Assembly (NCBI GenBank): GCA_014763515.1
Contig: JACXVH010000128.1
Span: 1 to 5,150, forward strand
Origin: Flavobacteriaceae bacterium
GTDB lineage: Bacteria; Bacteroidota; Bacteroidia; Flavobacteriales; Flavobacteriaceae
Length of the DNA: 5,150 nucleotides
Direction of reading: 5' to 3'
Positions within the stretch are counted from its first letter, which is position 1; every line of letters begins with the position of its first letter. Shown here piece by piece: positions 1-5,150 of this stretch. Under the pieces are notes generated by a model. The model was not told where the DNA came from, made no database searches, and saw only the letters and a program-made list of their open reading frames with translations. Both the position numbers and the translations under genes were made by a program.

Positions 1-7
1 ATTTTTG
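1..7 (+). promoter_or_regulatory. Possible cut-off -7 promoter element before the GNAT gene
   Basis: The window opens with ATTTTTG, which would complete a Bacteroidetes -7 box (TAnnTTTG) if the unseen preceding base is T. It lies 16 nt before the ATG at 24, and the gap is A-rich (eight consecutive A's at 9-16), as is usual in front of flavobacterial start codons that lack a Shine-Dalgarno sequence. The -33 region is outside the window. This is inference from a partial match only. Confidence 0.25.
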
Positions 8-23
8 TAAAAAAAACTTCAAC

Positions 24-518
24 ATGCAGTTAGTAAAAGCCAATTCTAATCACCTCAATATAATCGAGCAACTTGCACGAAAAATTTGGCCTGTAGCTTA
101 TGCAGAAATTTTAAGTGCTAAACAATTAGAATACATGCTTTCTATATTTTATTCTGAAGAAGCTTTATTATCGCAATTAGAAAAAGGTCATGTTTTTTAT
201 TTAGTACAAAATAACTCAGGTGATTATTTAGGTTTTGTTTCGTATGAATTGAATTGCGAACCACATAAAACCAAAATACATAAAATTTATGTGTCACCCG
301 AAACTCAAGGTTTAGGCTTAGGAAAATTATTGTTTGAAAAGGTAAAAGAAGAAGCTTTAAAGAACAATCAAAAAGCTATTTTCTTAAACGTAAATAAATA
401 TAACAAAGCACAATATTTTTATACAAAATTAGACTTCAAAATTGTAAAAGAAGAAGTTATCGATATTGGTCGAGGTTATGTAATGGATGATTATGTAATG
501 GAGGTAAAGCTCTTGTGA
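24..518 (+). CDS. GNAT family N-acetyltransferase
   Basis: This 164-residue protein belongs to the GCN5-related N-acetyltransferase fold, which moves an acetyl group from acetyl-CoA to an amine; it should be cytosolic. Motif A is clear: the strand around residues 84-91 (KIHKIYVS) is followed by the pyrophosphate-binding loop QGLGLG at 95-100 and a helix. Motif B is at about 124-138 (NKYNKAQYFYTKLDF), where Tyr133 occupies the position of the usual general-acid tyrosine; the Gly normally before the final Phe is Asp137. The length is normal for a single-domain GNAT. The ATG at 24 gives a full N-terminal strand and has an A-rich leader, so I accept it. The gene stands alone on the plus strand and converges on the methyltransferase gene with 13 bases between the stop codons. 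The substrate cannot be told; small amines, protein N-termini or ribosomal proteins are all possible. Confidence 0.9.
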   Translation: MQLVKANSNHLNIIEQLARKIWPVAYAEILSAKQLEYMLSIFYSEEALLSQLEKGHVFYLVQNNSGDYLGFVSYELNCEPHKTKIHKIYVSPETQGLGLGKLLFEKVKEEALKNNQKAIFLNVNKYNKAQYFYTKLDFKIVKEEVIDIGRGYVMDDYVMEVKLL

Positions 519-531
519 CTTAATTGAAAAT

Positions 532-1161
532 TTATTTCCTAACAATCAAAATAGTATGAATTTCCATTTCATTTTCTGATCTTTTATATGTTACGTTAAA
601 CACAATAGGCTCTGTAAAACCGGCCAATGAAAGTTGGTTCTTCAATTCGTTTATATCATGAAAATAGAAGTACGCTCGGTTGCCAGTACTAGAAGTTTGA
701 AAATCTGATTTCTTTGGATCACCTTCTACAAAACTGATGTAAAGTAGTCCGTTTTTATTAAGTAAATTATAACAATCTTGTAGAAATTTTTCAACATCCG
801 ATTCGGATAAATAGGGTAAACAAAACCCACAAATGATAGCATCAAATTGATTTTTAATGGAATCAATTTCCCTACAATCCATTACAGCAAAATTAGCCGA
901 AGGATTATTCTTTTTAGCCAATTCAATCATATTGGATGCAACATCAATTCCTAAAATATCAAAATCAGGTCTTTTAGATAAAAGATATTTTGAAATATTG
1001 CCTGGTCCACAACCAATGTCTAATACTTTCGCTTTGTTTTTACCAACCGAATTACAAACAAAATCATAGCTTTCATTATACATTTCTAAGTCCATAAACT
1101 TATCTTGGTATAAATAGGCTACTTTGTTCCAGGTTTGAAATGTCTCTTTGTATTTATCCAT
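532..1161 (-). CDS. Class I SAM-dependent methyltransferase
   Basis: A 209-residue protein with the Rossmann-like class I methyltransferase fold, probably cytosolic. Motif I, the SAM-binding glycine loop, is VLDIGCGPG at residues 46-54. Asp73 at the end of strand 2 (ILGIDVASNM) should bind the ribose hydroxyls, the acidic residue of motif III is in MDCREID (94-100), and motif IV is FDAIICGFCLPYLS at 106-119. The sequence before motif I (1-40) is a helical cap region, and the C-terminal half gives the usual strands 5-7. No feature identifies the methyl acceptor; small-molecule methyltransferases of the Methyltransf_25/11 type are the closest group. The ATG at 1161 lies 32 bases downstream of the rluF stop codon. 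I see no good -7 box or terminator in that gap, so it may be read through from rluF, although the functions are not obviously linked. Confidence 0.88.
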   Translation of the reverse strand: MDKYKETFQTWNKVAYLYQDKFMDLEMYNESYDFVCNSVGKNKAKVLDIGCGPGNISKYLLSKRPDFDILGIDVASNMIELAKKNNPSANFAVMDCREIDSIKNQFDAIICGFCLPYLSESDVEKFLQDCYNLLNKNGLLYISFVEGDPKKSDFQTSSTGNRAYFYFHDINELKNQLSLAGFTEPIVFNVTYKRSENEMEIHTILIVRK

Positions 1162-1193
1162 TTTGTAAAGTTGTAAAATGGTACTAATTTATC

Positions 1194-1982
1194 TTATCGA
1201 TTTCGTGTGCCATAATTACGTTTTCCCGAAAATCCACTTTTGTTACTTGGTAAACTCGCTTCTTCTGTTTTACTAGAAGGCTCAATCAATTTATTTAAAT
1301 CGGTAAGTTCTTTTTTCGTTAATTCACGATATTTTCCAACCGGAACATCAAGCGAAATATTAATGATACGAATGCGTTTTAAAGCCGTTACTTCATAATC
1401 TAAATATTCGCACATTCTACGGATTTGACGATTTAAACCTTGCGTTAAAATAATGCGAAACGTGTATTTACTAATTTGTTCCACTTTACATTTACGCGTT
1501 ATCGTATCTAAAATTGGCACACCATTACTCATACGCTGAATAAAACGTTCCGTGATAGGTTTGTTTACCGTAACAATATATTCTTTTTCGTGATTGTTTC
1601 TTGCACGAAGAATTTTATTTACAATATCGCCATCGTTTGTCATTAACAGCAAACCTTCGCTGGCTTTATCTAAACGACCAATAGGGAAAATACGTTCAGG
1701 ATAATTAATGTAATCCACCACATTTCCTTTTACGCTTTGGTTCGTAGTGCATTCTATACCAACAGGTTTATGGAAAAGCAAATACACAAAGCTTTCTTTT
1801 TTCTCTTGAATCAATTTGCCATTTACGCGCACTTCATCATCAGGATCAACTTTGGTTCCCATTTCAGGAATTTGGCCATTAATGGTAACGCGACCTTGCT
1901 CGATTAATTTGTCGGCTTCGCGACGCGAACAAAAACCACTTTCCGAGAGAAACTTATTAATACGTGTTTTGTTGTCTTCCAT
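1194..1982 (-). CDS. rluF: 23S rRNA pseudouridine synthase RluF (RsuA/RluB/E/F family)
   Basis: This enzyme isomerises a uridine to pseudouridine in 23S rRNA; E. coli RluF acts at U2604 and on a tRNA(Tyr) anticodon-loop uridine. The protein is 262 residues from the ATG at 1982. An S4 RNA-binding domain fills residues about 6-55 (INKFLSESGFCSRREADKLI and following). The catalytic domain starts at LFHKPVGIECTTN (69-81). The catalytic Asp105 is in GRLDKASEGLLLMTNDG (102-118), and the RluF-type motif GLNRQIRRMCEYL is at 182-194. The tail after about 235 is Ser/Lys/Arg-rich and probably disordered, as often seen in this family. An in-frame ATG at 2069 would add 29 residues (hydrophobic, then basic), but it sits inside the terminator hairpin and upstream of the promoter-like box, while 1982 begins right at the S4 domain, so I prefer 1982. 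RluF rather than RsuA or RluB is chosen from the CTTN and GLNRQIRRMCEYL signatures. Confidence 0.92.
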   Translation of the reverse strand: MEDNKTRINKFLSESGFCSRREADKLIEQGRVTINGQIPEMGTKVDPDDEVRVNGKLIQEKKESFVYLLFHKPVGIECTTNQSVKGNVVDYINYPERIFPIGRLDKASEGLLLMTNDGDIVNKILRARNNHEKEYIVTVNKPITERFIQRMSNGVPILDTITRKCKVEQISKYTFRIILTQGLNRQIRRMCEYLDYEVTALKRIRIINISLDVPVGKYRELTKKELTDLNKLIEPSSKTEEASLPSNKSGFSGKRNYGTRNR

Positions 1983-1986
1983 GATG

Positions 1987-1994
1987 CAAAGATA
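1987..1994 (-). promoter_or_regulatory. Candidate -7 promoter element for rluF (leaderless)
   Basis: On the minus strand the sequence reads TATCTTTG, a perfect match to the Bacteroidetes -7 consensus TAnnTTTG. It ends only 4 nt before the rluF ATG. Transcription in this phylum usually starts a few bases after the box, so the mRNA would begin at or next to the start codon. I see no clear TTG -33 element at 17-23 nt upstream, so the call rests on the -7 box, its position, and the terminator just upstream that would separate rluF from the preceding operon. Confidence 0.5.
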
Positions 1995-2057
1995 GTTTTT
2001 TTTAGTTCTATTAAAAAAAGTATAAATAGTGGTTAATATTTTCAAAGTTGAATCAAT

Positions 2058-2090
2058 AAAAAATCCCAACTCATTGAGTTGGGATTTTTT
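2058..2090 (-). terminator. Rho-independent terminator after the zinc-ribbon-family gene
   Basis: This is a perfect 33-nt inverted repeat. Arms 2058-2072 and 2076-2090 pair over 15 bp around a 3-nt loop (2073-2075). The core is TCCCAACTC/GAGTTGGGA, flanked by six A's on one side and six T's on the other, so it reads as a hairpin plus U-tract on both strands. It lies 21 bases beyond the stop codon of the minus-strand gene ending at 2112 and should end the nif3-like/zinc-ribbon transcript. No plus-strand gene points into it, so its bidirectional form may have no second use here. Confidence 0.88.
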
Positions 2091-2111
2091 GTATCTATAA
2101 TTTACCAGTTC

Positions 2112-2891
2112 TTACAACTTAGCAAATAATTTTTCCATTTCTTCTTTTACTTCGTCAGCTAAAACGTTATCCACTAAAATACGTCCACTGTGCTCGTCAG
2201 TAATAATTTTTTTGCGACCTGCAATTTCCATTTGCGTTTGCGGAGGAATAGTAAAGAAAGAACCTGCAGAAGCACCACGCTCGATAGAAACTACCGCTAA
2301 ACCGTTTCTTACACTTCCTCTAATTCTTTTGTAAGCCGCTAATAAACGCTCTTCAATTTGTTTTTCATATTCAGCTGATTTTTCCATTAAGAAGTTTTCT
2401 TCTTTTTCGGTTTCAGCCATAATATCTTTCAATTCCGCTTTTTTGTGCTTTAAGTGGTTTTGTTTACCTTCTAATTTTTCTTTAGTTTGGGCAACCACTT
2501 CTTTTTTATGCTCCACAGAAGCTTTCATTTCTTTAATGTGCTTCTCTGCTAATTGAATTTCTAATTCTTGAAACTCGATTTCTTTTGTTAAAGAGTTGTA
2601 TTCTCTATTATTGCGAACATTTTTTTGTTGCTCTAAATATTTTTTTATAGTAGCTTTATGCTCGTCTATAGCATTTTTCTTCTCTTTAATTTGAGCATCA
2701 ATTGTGTCTAAATCATTTTTAAATTTCTCTAAACGTTTCGTTAGACCAGCAACTTCGTCTTCTAAATCTTCAACTTCTAGTGGTAATTCTCCTCTTACGC
2801 TTCTGATCTCGTCAATTTTAGAATCGATTAACTGTAAGCTGTAAATTGCTCTTAACTTGTCTTCTACGCTTAGTTCTTTAGTGTTTGCCAT
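2112..2891 (-). CDS. C4 zinc-ribbon family coiled-coil protein with degenerate, cysteine-free ribbon
   Basis: A 259-residue protein of the COG1579 (zf-RING_7, CT398/HP0958-like) family, whose members pair a long antiparallel coiled coil with a C-terminal zinc ribbon and are thought to bind nucleic acid or act as adaptors. Residues about 20-190 are strongly charged, Lys/Glu-rich heptad-like sequence. The family signature follows: RNGLAVVSIERGASAG (195-210), TIPPQTQ (214-220), and HSGRILVD (234-241). Where the family has two CxxC pairs, this protein has Ser208/Ser211 and Asp232/Ser235, and I find no cysteine anywhere in it, so it should not bind zinc in the usual way. I recall the same loss in other Flavobacteriaceae, so it is probably a lineage trait. 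The ATG at 2891 lies 2 bases after the stop codon of the nif3-like gene, so the two are almost certainly co-transcribed and translationally coupled. The precise role is unknown. Confidence 0.88.
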   Translation of the reverse strand: MANTKELSVEDKLRAIYSLQLIDSKIDEIRSVRGELPLEVEDLEDEVAGLTKRLEKFKNDLDTIDAQIKEKKNAIDEHKATIKKYLEQQKNVRNNREYNSLTKEIEFQELEIQLAEKHIKEMKASVEHKKEVVAQTKEKLEGKQNHLKHKKAELKDIMAETEKEENFLMEKSAEYEKQIEERLLAAYKRIRGSVRNGLAVVSIERGASAGSFFTIPPQTQMEIAGRKKIITDEHSGRILVDNVLADEVKEEMEKLFAKL

Positions 2892-2893
2892 AT

Positions 2894-3988
2894 TTAAAAA
2901 TATTGAACCGGGTTTGTATTTACTTCTGATAAAATAATTGCAAAATTAGTGATTTTTTCTTTAAGATAATCAACAATATAATTTTTTGTAAATCTTTCAC
3001 TTTCAAAGTGTCCAATGTCGGCTAAAAGTAGTTTTCCTTCAGCTTCATAAAACTGGTGATATTTTAAATCGGCAGTCAAAAAAGCATCGGCTCCAGAAGC
3101 TATCGCTTGCTTAATTGCAAAACTTCCCGAACCGCCTAAAACCGCCACTTTTTTAACAGTTTTTCCCGTAAAAGCACTATGACGAATACCACCACATTGC
3201 ATTTTTTCTTTTACAAATTTTAGAAAATCGGTTTCAGTTAGTGCTGTGTCAAATTCGCCTACCATTCCTAAACCAATATTTTGATGTAAATTATCTAAAG
3301 AATATATTTCGTAAGCCACTTCTTCATAAACATGATTCTTGAAAAGCGCTTTTATGATTTTACTTTCCAAATGTTTTTCGAAAGTAACTTCAATTTTAAT
3401 TTCTTCGTTTTCTACAAATTCAAATCGGTTTCCTATTTCTGGATTGCTATCTTCGTTTCCTAAATAAGTGCCAATTCCCTTGCTGTTAAAACTGCAATCT
3501 TCATAATTGCCAATTTTTCCAGCACCCACATCAAATAAAGCATTTCTTAATTTTTCAGCATTTTCGGAAATAGTGTACGTTACCAGTTTTTTAATGTAAT
3601 TTGCCTTTGGAACCAATATTTTTGTATTTGTTAAACCTAAAGCATCACAAAATATTTTGTTCACACCTTTTTTATGATTGTCGAGCGCTGTGTGAACCGC
3701 ATAAATAGCAATATCATTTTTAATAGCTTTTACAATAGCGCGTTCAACATAATTTTTACCCGTAATTTTCTTAATACCACTAAAAAGAATAGGATGGAAG
3801 CAAACTACCAAATTACATTTTTTAACAATAGCTTCATCGATTACATTTTCTAATGCATCGTGACAAACCAAAACGCCAGTAATATCTTGATTGTGATTAC
3901 CAACTATTAACCCAACATTGTCGAAATCTTCGGCATAAGAAAGTGATGCCATTTCTTCTAAAACTGAAAGTATTTTGTGTAGTTCCAT
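2894..3988 (-). CDS. Nif3-like dinuclear metal centre hexameric protein (YqfO type with PII-like insert)
   Basis: A 364-residue member of the NIF3/DUF34 family, annotated in places as GTP cyclohydrolase 1 type 2-like though the activity of most members is uncertain. The length matches the long form, in which a CutA1/PII-like domain (about 130-235 here) is inserted between the two halves of the metal-binding domain. N-terminal half: FDNVGLIVG at 22-30, FHPILFSG at 64-71, and AVHTALDNHKKGVN at 97-110 with Asp103. C-terminal half: AVLGGSGSF (282-290), GADAFLTADLKYH (299-311), and DIGHFESE (324-331) with His327 and Glu331. These fit the ligand set of E. coli YbgI (His-His...Asp...His...Glu), except that the first His of the HH pair is Phe64. 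The ATG at 3988 starts the usual first helix and follows a -7-like box with a short leader. It is first gene of the operon with the zinc-ribbon-family gene, a common pairing. Confidence 0.9.
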   Translation of the reverse strand: MELHKILSVLEEMASLSYAEDFDNVGLIVGNHNQDITGVLVCHDALENVIDEAIVKKCNLVVCFHPILFSGIKKITGKNYVERAIVKAIKNDIAIYAVHTALDNHKKGVNKIFCDALGLTNTKILVPKANYIKKLVTYTISENAEKLRNALFDVGAGKIGNYEDCSFNSKGIGTYLGNEDSNPEIGNRFEFVENEEIKIEVTFEKHLESKIIKALFKNHVYEEVAYEIYSLDNLHQNIGLGMVGEFDTALTETDFLKFVKEKMQCGGIRHSAFTGKTVKKVAVLGGSGSFAIKQAIASGADAFLTADLKYHQFYEAEGKLLLADIGHFESERFTKNYIVDYLKEKITNFAIILSEVNTNPVQYF

Positions 3989-4007
3989 TTTGAGTAGTAT
4001 TTCTAAT

Positions 4008-4015
4008 CAAAGATA
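4008..4015 (-). promoter_or_regulatory. Candidate -7 element for the nif3-like operon
   Basis: The minus strand reads TATCTTTG, a full match to TAnnTTTG and identical to the box before rluF. It ends 19 nt before the ATG at 3988, giving a predicted leader of about 12-16 nt. A minus-strand TTG exists at 4046-4044, but the 28-nt gap is longer than the usual 17-23 nt. Confidence 0.45.
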
Positions 4016-4031
4016 AAATTTTTGAAAGGAA

Positions 4032-4039
4032 TATTTTTG
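4032..4039 (+). promoter_or_regulatory. Candidate -7 element for lpxK (upstream option)
   Basis: TATTTTTG matches TAnnTTTG fully and ends 40 nt before the lpxK ATG, which would give a leader of roughly 35 nt. No TTG lies at the right distance upstream. In such A+T-rich DNA the match could be chance. Confidence 0.35.
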
Positions 4040-4067
4040 TATTCAATAGAATTTGTATTAAAATAAT

Positions 4068-4075
4068 TACTTTCG
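4068..4075 (+). promoter_or_regulatory. Candidate -7 element for lpxK (start-proximal option)
   Basis: TACTTTCG differs from TAnnTTTG at one base and ends exactly 4 nt before the lpxK ATG, the same spacing as the box before rluF. If used, the lpxK mRNA would be leaderless. It competes with the better consensus match at 4032-4039. Confidence 0.3.
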
Positions 4076-4079
4076 TGTT

Positions 4080-4673
4080 ATGAACTTTTTGCGAAAATTA
4101 CTTTTTCCGTTAGGCTTTATATATTGGATTGTAACCTATTTGCGAAACCTTTTTTACGATTTGGGTTTCCTAAAGAGTTATAAAATTCCAATGAAAAGTA
4201 TTGTGGTTGGAAATTTGAGCGTTGGCGGAACAGGAAAAACGCCACATATTGAATATTTAATTCGATTGCTTCGCGAAAAGAAAGTGGCAACTTTAAGTCG
4301 CGGCTATGGAAGAAAAACCAAAGGTTTTATTTTGGCCGATGAAACGGTTGATGCAACAACAATTGGCGATGAACCTTTTCAGTTTTTTTCTAAATTCAAA
4401 AACATATCCGTTGCAGTTGATGGAAATCGCACGAATGGAATTCAACAAATAGAAACATTAGTCAATCCAGAAGTGGTTTTGTTAGACGATGCGTTTCAAC
4501 ATAGAAAAGTAACCGCTGGATTTTATGTATTATTAACGGATTACAATCATTTATTTGCTGAGGACTATATTTTACCTTTTGGAAACCTTCGTGAACCTTC
4601 GATAGGTAAAAAAAGAGCCAACCTGATAATTGTCACAAAATGTCCGAATGATATTATTCACATTTGCGTTTAG
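4080..4673 (+). pseudogene. lpxK: Tetraacyldisaccharide 4'-kinase LpxK, N-terminal part (gene broken)
   Basis: LpxK phosphorylates the 4' position of the lipid A disaccharide 1-phosphate, the sixth step of the Raetz pathway, at the inner face of the inner membrane. This part has the hydrophobic N-terminal membrane-contact helix (about 7-30), the P-loop GNLSVGGTGKTP (44-55; Lys53, Thr54), SRGYGRK (73-79), GDEPFQF (96-102) and LLDDAFQHRKV (134-144). Spacing suggests Asp97 matches the catalytic Asp99 of Aquifex LpxK, and Asp136/Asp137 the Mg-site aspartates. Good LpxK sequence continues through RANLIIVTKCPND (179-191); then six unrelated residues lead to a TAG stop at 4671-4673. About 105 residues that belong at the C-terminus follow in another frame, and a middle segment is missing. 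The ATG at 4080 is the natural family start. All nucleotide-binding motifs are here, but a protein ending at 197 residues lacks the C-terminal lobe (usual length about 330-350) and is probably inactive. Confidence 0.85.
4641..4673 (+). other. Break point in lpxK: frame change with missing segment
   Basis: The frame beginning at 4080 reads C-P-N-D up to 4652 and then IIHICV before TAG at 4671. The -1 frame has a TGA at 4649-4651 and then opens as YYSHLRLEEI, leading into the LpxK C-terminal half. The two frames overlap only from 4652 to 4670. In intact homologues, as I recall them, a linker of about 35-45 residues stands between the KCP motif and the strand before AGIA. From the frames, the net number of missing bases must be one more than a multiple of three. 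No long repeat flanks the join, and there is no homopolymer run at it. Confidence 0.75.
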
Positions 4674-4972
4674 AAGAAATTAACCAATCGAAATTAATTA
4701 TTGCTGGAATTGCTAATCCAACAAGTTTTATAGAAAAAACAAAAAACGATGGCGATGAGGTTTTAATTTTTTCCGATCATCATGAATTTTCGACTCAAGA
4801 AATTGAAGCGATTAAAGCGAAAGCTACTAATAAAATTATAATAACAACTGAGAAAGATTATATGCGTTTACAAGGCAAGATTGATGATGCGGTTTTATAT
4901 TATTTGCCTATAAAAGTTGCGCTTGATAATACTTCTCAATTCGACAAAACGATTTTAGACTATGTGGGATAA
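4652..4972 (+). pseudogene. lpxK: LpxK C-terminal part in a different frame
   Basis: This open stretch encodes the C-terminal lobe of LpxK. It begins just after a TGA at 4649-4651; the first possible start codon is TTG at 4664, giving 102 residues. Recognisable LpxK elements are SKLIIAGIANPTSF (residues 9-22 counted from that TTG), FSDHHEFS, and IITTEKDYMRLQ near its end. The DHH motif should carry the histidine that works with the catalytic aspartate of the first half (His261 in Aquifex LpxK, by position in the family). There is no ribosome-binding sign before the TTG; any translation would depend on reinitiation after the overlapping N-terminal frame, which stops at 4673. It has the same base composition and codon style as the first half, so it is the rest of the same gene and not a separate gene. 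Its stop overlaps the punA start by 11 bases. Confidence 0.82.
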
Positions 4973-5150
4973 AGTTCAAGAAACAGTACAATTTTTAAAG
5001 GATAAAACGCATGATTTTTCTCCAGAATATGGCGTGATTTTAGGATCAGGTTTAGGCGGATTTGCAGATGACGTTGTAGTAGAATATTCTATCTCGTATA
5101 ATGAAATACCAAATTTTCCTGTTTCGACTGTTCAAGGGCATAAAGGAGCT
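4962..5150 (+). CDS. punA: Purine nucleoside phosphorylase (trimeric type), 3' end cut by window
   Basis: The first 63 codons of a purine nucleoside phosphorylase are visible, with no stop before the window edge. The enzyme cleaves inosine/guanosine-type nucleosides with phosphate to the free base and ribose 1-phosphate in purine salvage. The phosphate-binding loop ILGSGLGGFAD is at residues 26-36, with Ser29 at the place of Ser33 in human PNP. The segment IPNFPVSTVQGHKG (49-62) is the family signature, with His60 at the place of human His64; the 31-residue spacing of the two is the same. These mark the trimeric PNP-I/PunA class and not the hexameric DeoD class of E. coli. Full-length members are about 270 residues, so roughly three quarters lies outside. 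The ATG at 4962 sits within the last codons of lpxK (11-base overlap), so translation is probably coupled to the lpxK C-terminal frame. The break in lpxK could therefore lower punA expression. Confidence 0.92.
   Translation, partial: MWDKVQETVQFLKDKTHDFSPEYGVILGSGLGGFADDVVVEYSISYNEIPNFPVSTVQGHKGA

Larger units (their letters stand above)
3989..4079. promoter_or_regulatory. Divergent promoter region between the nif3-like gene and lpxK
   Basis: These 91 bases separate two start codons that point away from each other, so at least one promoter for each direction is expected. The stretch is very A+T-rich and holds three -7-like boxes, listed separately. No Shine-Dalgarno sequence, hairpin or riboswitch-like structure is evident. 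I cannot place a convincing TTG -33 element at the usual spacing for any of the boxes. Confidence 0.6.

Noticed and set aside
519..531. Terminator between the convergent GNAT and methyltransferase genes
   Set aside because: Only 13 bases separate the stops, and I find no stem-loop there or in the adjoining gene ends; any termination must lie elsewhere or be Rho-dependent.
857..1069. A 70-codon plus-strand open frame inside the methyltransferase gene
   Set aside because: It is antisense to a well-supported methyltransferase and overlaps its SAM-binding motif region. It has no recognisable domain and is explained as a shadow of the opposite strand.
1983..2069. N-terminal extension of RluF starting at 2069
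   Set aside because: It starts inside the terminator hairpin and runs across the -7 box. The S4 domain begins right after the ATG at 1982, and the extension resembles translated A+T-rich intergenic sequence.
4588..4603. Short direct repeat CCTTCG...CCTTCG in lpxK
   Set aside because: Only 6 bases long, upstream of the break and in conserved coding sequence. It does not match the sequence at the join and is expected by chance.
4608..4616. Run of A's in lpxK as a programmed -1 frameshift site
   Set aside because: A slip here would enter the -1 frame before its TGA at 4649-4651 and stop at once, so it cannot join the two lpxK halves. It also would not explain the missing segment.
1..5150. A novel defence, mobile or biosynthetic system
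   Set aside because: All genes belong to common families in a typical housekeeping arrangement. There are no repeats, integrase or transposase genes, toxin-antitoxin pairs, tRNA-linked ends or visible shifts in composition.

Overview
The window looks like ordinary chromosome from a member of the Bacteroidetes, most likely a Flavobacteriaceae (Flavobacterium-like) species. Three things point there: the low G+C content (about one third by eye), the near absence of Shine-Dalgarno sequences with A-rich tracts before start codons, and TAnnTTTG-type -7 elements typical of the phylum. The protein sequences also look like flavobacterial versions of their families. I see no mobile element, CRISPR array, tRNA or rRNA, and no gene-free stretch longer than about 100 bases.

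Layout. At 24-518 (+) lies a GNAT N-acetyltransferase. It converges, with a 13-base gap, on a block of four minus-strand genes. In transcription order (right to left) these are a Nif3/YqfO-type dinuclear metal protein (3988-2894), a coiled-coil protein of the C4 zinc-ribbon family that has lost all its zinc cysteines (2891-2112), the 23S rRNA pseudouridine synthase RluF (1982-1194) and a class I SAM methyltransferase (1161-532). The first two genes are separated by 2 bases and end at a strong 33-nt hairpin terminator (2058-2090). RluF has its own candidate promoter directly at its start codon, so the minus block is probably two transcription units: nif3-like plus zinc-ribbon gene, and rluF plus possibly the methyltransferase.

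From a 91-bp divergent promoter region (3989-4079) the plus strand carries lpxK (lipid A 4'-kinase), overlapping by 11 bases the start of a purine nucleoside phosphorylase gene cut by the window edge (4962-5150).

The main oddity is lpxK. It is split into two reading frames near 4650, and a stretch I estimate at 35-45 codons is missing at the break, so the full-length kinase cannot be made from this sequence as given. LpxK is normally essential for lipid A synthesis in Gram-negative bacteria, so this is either a real lesion compensated elsewhere or a sequence/assembly error. The other points of interest are the cysteine-free zinc-ribbon protein, the His-to-Phe change in the Nif3 metal site, and -7-like promoter elements exactly 4 nt before two start codons, which suggests leaderless mRNAs. 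I found no convincing previously undescribed system.
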